From assembly GCA_029934695.1 (NCBI GenBank), contig JAOZLU010000278.1, forward strand, positions 1 to 8,694: 8,694 bases of DNA. Reading direction: 5' to 3'. Below are positions 6,701 through 8,694 of this stretch, one piece after another. Made by a program: the position numbers and the translations under genes. The notes beneath the pieces were generated by a model, which was not told the DNA's origin, made no database searches, and saw nothing but the letters and a program-made list of their open reading frames with translations. This DNA comes from Desulfobacterales bacterium (GTDB lineage Bacteria > Desulfobacterota > Desulfobacteria > Desulfobacterales > 4be13). Every line of letters starts with the position of its first letter. Position 1 is the stretch's first letter.

Positions 6701-8694
6701 TCATGTTCGCTCAGGACGGGGAAAATCTGCTTCGGGATGCGGTAATCGGAAAAGTGCTTACAGGCAAGAAAGGAAACCTGATCGGATACGATACTGATGG
6801 TTCCGAAAGGATTTTAATCGGAAGTGAGATCAAAGACAGAGACGGCAAGGTAATTGCTTATGAGATCAAACATGGCAACGATTTGCTCGGCTATAAAATT
6901 GAGATTCTGGAGTATGTTGAAAACAGAGATGAAGACAATATACTCCTCAGCGAGACCATTTCTCTGATTCTTCCCGGGCCCGAAGACAAGGGGCAATACA
7001 CCCTGAAAGCCTCCAATGCTGACGAAGAGGACATATCAGAAGGGGCTGTCACTTTCGGAGACACTCCCCCGGAAAGACGAAAGGCGATCATCATCGCTGG
7101 CGGCGGGCCTCATCCGGACAACGACCTCTGGGGTGCCACACTGGCGTGTGCCAACAAAACCTATCTTGCCCTCCTTTCCCAGGGCTACACCTCTGACACC
7201 TTATGTTATCTCAATCCGGTACTTAATGCTGACGCAACTGGTGATAATATTCCTGATGTGGACGGAGACGCAACACTGGAAAATCTGATGCGTGTCCTCG
7301 GCATTGCGGAAGAAGGATATGACCCATCAGAAGATACAGATCCTCTGAGGAATTGGGTCAGAAATCCTGATGACCCTACTGATGAACTTCTGATTTATAT
7401 GGTGGGTAATGGGGAAGCCGGCAAATTTGAGATTAACACGGTGTCAGTAACGGAGGATAGCGAAAAGTATCTCAATGCCGGAACGCTGGTCAACTGGCTG
7501 GATGATTTACAGAAAAAACCGGAAGAGGGCGACGCGGTTATTCCCGGGAAGGTAATAGTGGTCTATGACGCAAACATGTCAGGAAGTTTCCTTCCCGCAA
7601 TGCAGGTGCCGGCTGAAGATACGGAACGCTATGTCATCACCAGCACATCAGAAGGTGAGCCGGCCTGGTTTCTGGAGAACGGTGAATTTTCATTTTCCTA
7701 TCATTTCTGGGATTTTGTTGAGACAAATGGCAATCTGTATCGAGCATTCATATATGCCGGAGATATGATGGAAATGGATCAGGACGCGAAGATGGATGCT
7801 GACGGAGACGGGAGTGAAGATATTGTAAAATTGGATGAAAACGAAAAGATAATCGTGGGTGACAACCCGAATCCGCTTGAAGAGGAGATCACCATAGGTG
7901 CGGGAATTGTCATACCGTCAGTTCCTCCTGAGATAGAGATATGTGAAGAGTTTCTGAGAATCACCGAACAATCCTTGCGAGAACTTGAACAATCAGGTGT
8001 CTCTCAGGAAATTATCACCCAATTGGAGGAACTGAAAGATCAGCCATATACAAGTTCAGAATTGTTTATAAGTGATCTGGAAGCAACAATAGTGGATGAA
8101 CTGACAGATGACCTTAGAACACAGATTCTGGACCATACAGAAAAGAGCAGACAGAGCATTCAGGTCGGGGATTCTTTGCCCTTTTGTGTCAAAATTCTCA
8201 GCAAATCAGATGACATCAGCAGCGTGATAGCGAGGATCACCCTTCCTGAATCACCATACGTCCGGTTCACATATCGCCCTGCGGTGATGCTTGAGGGTGA
8301 CGCTGATGGTCTTTTTTACACAGGGACATACAAAAGATTCACCAGGCCAGGAATTTATACCATCTCGTTTCAGGCAGTTGACGTGGAGGACTGCCAGTCC
8401 GAACTGAAAAACATCACCGTCATAAGCTTTGCCAAAGGTGACATAAACAGGGATGACAGGGTTGATCTGACCGATGCGGTGATGGCCCTGAGAGCGGTGG
8501 CATATCCGGATTTCATTAAGATAGAAAACCCGTCAGAAATTGAGGTAAACGGTGACGGGAAGATCGGCCTGGAGGAAGCGATTTATGTTCTGCAAGTTCT
8601 GACGAACTACAAGCCCGGAGAAATCCCTGATGTCATCAAAGGGGATATCAGTGGAAACCGGAAAGTTGATCTGGGCGATGCAGTGATGGCATTC
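619..8694 (+). CDS. giant modular secreted/surface protein: LRR-FN3 modules, IPT/TIG domains, C13-like pseudopeptidase, dockerin (3' partial)
   Basis: An unbroken frame of 2,692 codons has no stop inside the window, so the C terminus is missing. Domain order by residue: signal peptide 1-39; three LRR+FN3 modules 40-374, 375-710 and 711-1046; seven IPT/TIG domains 1047-1706; a fourth LRR module 1707-1874; a Calx-beta-like domain 1875-1994; an IPT-like domain 1995-2153; a C13/caspase-like domain 2154-2438 with both catalytic positions apparently Asn; a helical insert 2439-2514; an Ig-like domain 2515-2605; dockerin-type loops 2607 onward. These families are typical of extracellular adhesion, matrix or scaffold proteins, and the signal peptide supports export. 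There is no other gene in the window, so operon context is unknown. A specific ligand cannot be inferred. The domain reading is by eye; the frame and start are secure. Confidence 0.95.
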   Translation, partial: MGGNNLKSRTIKEIGKLLFIVIVAFLSVLGIGVFQRTLADVPTAERNALIGLYNSTGGANWNNRANWLGAAGTEHTWYGVTCSGNTVTGINLPSNKLAGTIPASVGSLTGLRSLILSGNQLTGGIPIQLGGLTALQTLSLSGNQLTGSISTQLEGLTALQTLSLSGNQLTGNIPTQLGGLTALQTLSLSGNQLTGSISTQLEGLTALQTLSLSGNQLSGNIPAQLKSLTNLQSLDLGYNALYANDPELRTFLNQKDNDWESTQTVAPTDLNTVISVADSPTTEWKSVPLTWTPIAYTADGGGYEVEYSTTSGGPYTSFDTASGKNVGNITVTGLNPCTPYYFRIRTVTPSHASNTNDIHSSEYATLGPVSTLCIPLSEKKALTALYNSTDGANWNNRTDWLGGPGTEKTWAGVTIENNRVTEIDLSSNSLSGTIPPDIGSFPNLNTLDLSGNELTGSIPTQMGSLANLQSLDLSQNQLTGSIPPELGSPANLQTLDLSQNQLTNTIPAQIGSLAELETLDVSGNQLTGSIPSRIGDLSSLLILNISGNKLSGSIPSELKNFTGLSFNKSDFRHNALYTTDNDLRFLLNDRQIGGNWESTQTIAPSGLSAATLVAESPTTELTSIPLTWTKIAYTGDSGGYEVYYSAAPADPSPTLFGTTADKNVQNITVTGMNPCTTCYFRIRTVTSGHIENANKVESGYTEEITARTLCIPLAEKQALTDLYDSTDGGNWTDNGGNWLGDPGNECTWDRVTCDNVSHYVTDIDLSSNNLNGTISEFADIEDLTELQTLNLSGNQLSGNIPAQIGTLASLTDLNLSGNQLLESIPSDLGDITTLINLDLSDNQLTGSIPPELGELDNLETLNLARNYLSGSIPWEMGNLPAIQLIDLSGNQLSGEIPLQMKNLTTLANGQSSLRWNALKTGNAALRLFLNDKQYGNDWQSTQTVVPENLVAGTPTSSSVPLSWKAIEYDDDTGGYEVWYSETPEGAYTKFGITDDKANESITVGGLMPDATYHFQIRTVTNDHDYNPNTVCSEYTKDEVSAKTLYDDPPPPNIGNVNPGDGPKTGGTEMTITGQFFDDGAKVLFGGSLYPAAIISIAPTEIICEAPAHVAGDVDVTVINPDDQEDVCQECYKYDPPPSISGGKDGIINLNPDGYYPASGGTPVRILGSNFVSGVTVAFGGQLATDTTFLSSGKIECTTPQYDTQDKEGEVPVGVLVTNPDEQSVVCTNCYIYNPSPIITDDIDPDLGCVGETITIRGKNFNDDTEILFGDIPANEIEFDSINKKITCKAPARPDKSENEEKNRYNIVKVDVTVINPDGQEDLADYRYKEFPPRVTCPNPNIPGSGGISPNNGPSVHGPKVSVESRTVEIAGSGFLSSTTVSFGGTLAACSLSDTTLLTCIIGEHAPGMVDMVISNSCTEPVVCEDAFTYDNPPTIIKPIVSGNDYIIGGTTVTISGTDFVDPPTVEFVTDAENPGGDKAVSPVVNFGDSTEITCEVPPHYEGYVDVIVTNPDGQPGICTDCFEYINLPPPEIKRVYPEEGPLSGGTPVTIEGAYFLPGNTTVTFAGEEVEPFSVTSSEIKFHTPKCKEETTVGVTVTVSNQSVSKPDCYTCKNCTFTIKPDKGAVSGGTEVKITVDKEAFSDNLSVMFGDIEIYGGVVVEDDPDSEMKKIVICTTPEYTEEGPVNVVVTDLDNGQSDVCSSAYSYIRMSPVVRQALIAIFENTDGPNWDVNTGWQDESGNFSPEGTECTLPWYGIICNDGNNVVKINLDYNNLTGKIPETFKGSNDEPIDTFSVFQNLRTFSVQYNDLTYIPENLLDVPTLEMIDLRWNNFCPEYEEYEDEDEDEAQYQKRIDAFNEKQIGGDFLVTQKCYIPPDNSIIVEPSSIKLREPNTETFMIKWSENHTPPDDVRVEIKLANSNPSQCMIGDSDDESVLITLTAGDTDGVEVTVTATDDGRTESLPSTSTILASVFSSTDSSYRNMDIKDVTVTIYDKEILAISHVSPNEGVKGENLETKLIGRGFDRDTRIFMFAQDGENLLRDAVIGKVLTGKKGNLIGYDTDGSERILIGSEIKDRDGKVIAYEIKHGNDLLGYKIEILEYVENRDEDNILLSETISLILPGPEDKGQYTLKASNADEEDISEGAVTFGDTPPERRKAIIIAGGGPHPDNDLWGATLACANKTYLALLSQGYTSDTLCYLNPVLNADATGDNIPDVDGDATLENLMRVLGIAEEGYDPSEDTDPLRNWVRNPDDPTDELLIYMVGNGEAGKFEINTVSVTEDSEKYLNAGTLVNWLDDLQKKPEEGDAVIPGKVIVVYDANMSGSFLPAMQVPAEDTERYVITSTSEGEPAWFLENGEFSFSYHFWDFVETNGNLYRAFIYAGDMMEMDQDAKMDADGDGSEDIVKLDENEKIIVGDNPNPLEEEITIGAGIVIPSVPPEIEICEEFLRITEQSLRELEQSGVSQEIITQLEELKDQPYTSSELFISDLEATIVDELTDDLRTQILDHTEKSRQSIQVGDSLPFCVKILSKSDDISSVIARITLPESPYVRFTYRPAVMLEGDADGLFYTGTYKRFTRPGIYTISFQAVDVEDCQSELKNITVISFAKGDINRDDRVDLTDAVMALRAVAYPDFIKIENPSEIEVNGDGKIGLEEAIYVLQVLTNYKPGEIPDVIKGDISGNRKVDLGDAVMAF
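736..1431 (+). other. LRR module 1: N-cap plus six 24-residue leucine-rich repeats
   Basis: Residues 40-271. The cap has the pattern ERNALIGLYNSTGGANW followed by NWLG and W-x-GVTC, the bacterial counterpart of the plant LRR N-terminal cap. Six repeats of the plant-specific type follow (consensus LxxLxLSGNQLTGxIPxQLGxLTx). A closing segment, YNALYANDPELRTFLN then DWESTQT, recurs in each module. Plant-type LRRs form a curved solenoid used for protein or glycan recognition. Repeats 3 and 5 carry Ser in place of the usual Pro (GSIS rather than GSIP). Repeats 2-5 are nearly identical in DNA (see the repeat at 970-1257). Confidence 0.92.
970..1257 (+). repeat. near-identical 144-bp tandem duplication inside LRR module 1
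   Basis: Four 72-bp units lie at 970-1041, 1042-1113, 1114-1185 and 1186-1257. Units 2 and 4 are identical over all 72 bases. Units 1 and 3 differ at six positions, all in the first half. The structure is thus two copies of a 144-bp pair, 970-1113 and 1114-1257. LRRs in modules 2 and 3 have diverged much more in DNA, so this duplication or conversion is recent. Each 72-bp unit encodes exactly one 24-residue LRR, so the frame is kept. Confidence 0.95.
1432..1740 (+). other. fibronectin type III domain 1
   Basis: Residues 272-374. FN3 hallmarks are the B-strand VPLTW, the C-strand GGYEVEYST, the TVTGLNPCTPYYFRIRTV element (the Leu-Tyr 'tyrosine corner' and the F-strand YYFRIRTV) and the G-strand end before LCIPL. 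The domain links LRR module 1 to module 2 and probably acts as a rigid spacer. Cys residues near NPCT and TLC recur in domain 2. Confidence 0.85.
1741..2445 (+). other. LRR module 2: cap plus six leucine-rich repeats
   Basis: Residues 375-609. The cap reads EKKALTALYNSTDGANWNNR, then W-x-GVT. Six 24-residue repeats follow, beginning VTEIDLSSNSLSGTIP and ending LNISGNKLSGSIP, then the closing segment HNALYTTDNDLRFLLN and NWESTQT. It has the same number of repeats as modules 1 and 3, but its units are clearly diverged from one another, as in module 3. Confidence 0.92.
2446..2748 (+). other. fibronectin type III domain 2
   Basis: Residues 610-710. Strand patterns match FN3 domain 1: IPLTWTKIAY, GGYEVYYS, NITVTGMNPCTTCYFRIRTV. 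It carries an extra Cys in the F-strand region (CTTCYF). It has the same position and linker (TLCIPLAEKQAL) as FN3 domain 1, so it is part of a duplicated LRR-FN3 unit. Confidence 0.85.
2749..3453 (+). other. LRR module 3: cap plus six leucine-rich repeats
   Basis: Residues 711-945. The cap reads EKQALTDLYDSTDGGNW, NWLG, then TWDRVTC. The first repeat is slightly longer (GTISEFADIEDLTE). Five regular repeats follow, then the closing segment WNALKTGNAALRLFLN and DWQSTQT. It is the most diverged of the three LRR-FN3 modules but keeps the same layout. Confidence 0.92.
3454..3756 (+). other. fibronectin type III domain 3
   Basis: Residues 946-1046. It shows VPLSWKAIEY, GGYEVWYSETPEGAY, ITVGGLMPDATYHFQIRTV and the closing EYTKDEVSAKTL. 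The paired Cys residues of FN3 domains 1 and 2 are absent. It leads straight into a proline-rich joint (DDPPPP) and the IPT block. Confidence 0.85.
3757..5736 (+). other. block of seven IPT/TIG immunoglobulin-like domains
   Basis: Residues 1047-1706, with approximate starts at 3763, 4021, 4318, 4606, 4909, 5194 and 5473. Each domain follows the IPT/TIG pattern: a proline-led opening with a P-x-x-GP-x-x-GGT motif, then TITGxxF, VxFGG, a strand ending in C-x-xP, and V-x-VTNPDGQ. IPT domains are beta-sandwiches found in adhesins and surface receptors, often as spacers. Several end in VCxxCYxY before the next Pro-rich joint (C pairs near 3997/4006, 4294/4303 and 5170/5179). Domain 3 has a charged insert (DKSENEEKNRY). 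Domain 4 has a long N-terminal loop. Domain 7 lacks the complete CxxC (CSSA instead). Confidence 0.85.
5737..6240 (+). other. LRR module 4 (degenerate), with acidic insert
   Basis: Residues 1707-1874. It has the same cap as modules 1-3 (VRQALIAIFENTDGPNWD, then WYGIIC) but only two or three loose repeats (INLDYNNLTGKIP; LRTFSVQYNDLTYIP; LEMIDLRWNNF). The closing segment is recognisable (FNEKQIGGDFLVTQ). Where modules 1-3 have NALYxxD, this one has an acidic run (residues around 1834-1846). No FN3 follows. It is probably an old relative of the LRR-FN3 unit, separated from it by the IPT block. Confidence 0.8.
6133..6153 (+). repeat. GAAGAT microsatellite encoding an acidic run
   Basis: The hexamer GAAGAT is repeated three times, followed by GAA, inside a longer Glu/Asp/Tyr-rich stretch (EYEEYEDEDEDEA). 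It sits in the closing segment of LRR module 4. Hexamer gain or loss here would keep the frame. The acidic run could bind cations or act as a flexible loop. Confidence 0.85.
6241..6600 (+). other. Calx-beta-like sandwich domain
   Basis: Residues 1875-1994. It opens with EPSSIKLREPNTETFMIKW and passes through VEIKLANSNPSQC and ITLTAGDTDGVEVTVTATDD. It ends with a segment like those closing Calx-beta repeats (VFSSTDSSYRNMDIKDVTVTIYD). Calx-beta domains are calcium-binding beta-sandwiches of extracellular proteins. Individual ligand residues cannot be assigned from sequence alone, and another beta-sandwich family is possible. Confidence 0.5.
6601..7077 (+). other. IPT-like domain 8 with insertion
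   Basis: Residues 1995-2153. It begins like an IPT domain (HVSPNEGVKGENLETKLIGRGF then TRIFMF) and ends like one (GQYTLKASNADEEDISEGAVTFGD). In between lies an insert of about 60 residues with recurring short strands (NLIGYD, KVIAYEI, DLLGYKI) that could form a beta-meander. It links the Calx-beta-like domain to the C13-like domain. Confidence 0.5.
7078..7932 (+). other. C13/caspase-like (clan CD) domain, probably catalytically dead
   Basis: Residues 2154-2438. The fold is recognisable: a first strand RKAIIIAGGGP with DLWGATLACANKTYLALLSQGY; a second strand LLIYMVGNG; VNWLDDLQ; a third strand VIVVYDANMSGSF; then SFSYHFWDFV and a DADGDGSED segment. In clan CD peptidases the second strand ends in His-Gly and the third in (A/Q)-Cys-x-x-Gly or -Cys-x-Ser-Gly. 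Here these positions are Asn2264-Gly and Ala-Asn2319-Met-Ser-Gly, so both the His and the Cys are Asn. The rest of the core is kept, suggesting retention as a binding or structural module and not decay. There is no frameshift. The family assignment is from recognition, not a search. Confidence 0.75.
7933..8160 (+). other. charged helical insert
   Basis: Residues about 2439-2514. It is rich in Glu, Leu, Gln and Ser with heptad-like spacing (EEFLRITEQSLRELEQ, IITQLEELKDQ, SDLEATIVDELTDDLRTQIL), so it is probably helical, perhaps a short coiled coil. It is the only long helical stretch in an otherwise beta- and solenoid-rich protein. Function unknown. Confidence 0.55.
8161..8436 (+). other. Ig-like domain following the C13-like module
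   Basis: Residues 2515-2606. It shows QVGDSLPFCVKILSKSDDIS, VIARITLPESPY, FYTGTYKRFTRPGIYTISFQAVDVEDC and a final LKNITVISF strand. The pattern G-x-Y-T-I-x-F-x-A-x-D is typical of bacterial Ig-like sandwiches, and this type commonly follows C13-like modules in large exported proteins of Desulfobacterales. Two Cys (in LPFC and EDC) could form the intradomain disulfide. Confidence 0.55.
8437..8694 (+). other. dockerin-type calcium-binding loops (3' partial)
   Basis: Residues 2607-2692. There are three EF-hand-like loops with following helices. Loop 1 is D2608-D2619 (DINRDDRVDLTD, then AVMALRAVA). Loop 2 is 2642-2653 (EVNGDGKIGLEE, then AIYVLQVLT), with Glu at position 1 and Gly at position 9. 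Loop 3 is D2676-D2687 (DISGNRKVDLGD, then AVMAF), cut by the window end. Type I dockerins have two such loops and bind cohesins in a calcium-dependent way; many non-cellulosomal bacteria carry similar tails of unknown partner. The GD-to-GD spacing from loop 1 to loop 3 is 204 bp, suggesting a second dockerin pair beyond the window. Confidence 0.8.

Overview
The window holds essentially one gene. A single uninterrupted reading frame starts at position 619, behind a clear ribosome-binding site, and runs off the 3' end at 8694 without a stop (at least 2,692 codons). It encodes a giant, exported, modular surface or secreted protein. The best guess for the organism is a Gram-negative, deep-branching deltaproteobacterium (Desulfobacterota, Desulfobacterales; relatives of Desulfonema or the multicellular magnetotactic bacteria). 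This rests on recognition: the protein combines a C13/caspase-like module that begins AIIIAGGGP, a following Ig-like domain, and C-terminal dockerin-type loops of the form VNGDGKIGLEEAIYVLQ. I associate that combination with very large proteins in those genomes. No taxonomic marker gene is present.

Region 1-618 is upstream of the gene. It opens with a 51-bp tandem repeat (three copies, the third decayed) that probably continues outside the window. An AT-rich stretch follows with a good sigma-54-type -24/-12 element (GG-N10-GC, 341-357). A leader of about 250 nt comes next, carrying two adjacent small hairpins (530-547 and 551-579), and then a GGAGG ribosome-binding site.

Region 619-8694 encodes, in order: a signal peptide (residues 1-39); three consecutive ~1-kb modules, each made of six plant-type leucine-rich repeats, a cap and a fibronectin type III domain (736-3756); seven IPT/TIG immunoglobulin-like domains with repeated CxxC endings (3757-5736); a fourth, degenerate LRR module with an acidic low-complexity insert (5737-6240); a Calx-beta-like sandwich (6241-6600); an eighth IPT-like domain with an insertion (6601-7077); a C13/caspase-like domain whose two catalytic residues both appear to be replaced by Asn (7078-7932); a helical insert (7933-8160); an Ig-like domain (8161-8436); and at least three dockerin-type EF-hand loops (8437 to the window end).

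The overall picture is a long extracellular adhesion or scaffold protein. LRR, FN3 and IPT domains would form a stalk and binding surfaces, the C13 fold would be a non-catalytic structural or recognition module, and the dockerin-like loops would be a calcium-dependent tail. The most noteworthy points are the apparently dead protease domain, the near-identical 144-bp internal duplication in the first LRR block, and the ~1-kb repeat architecture. No RNA genes, IS elements, CRISPR arrays or second convincing protein gene were seen.
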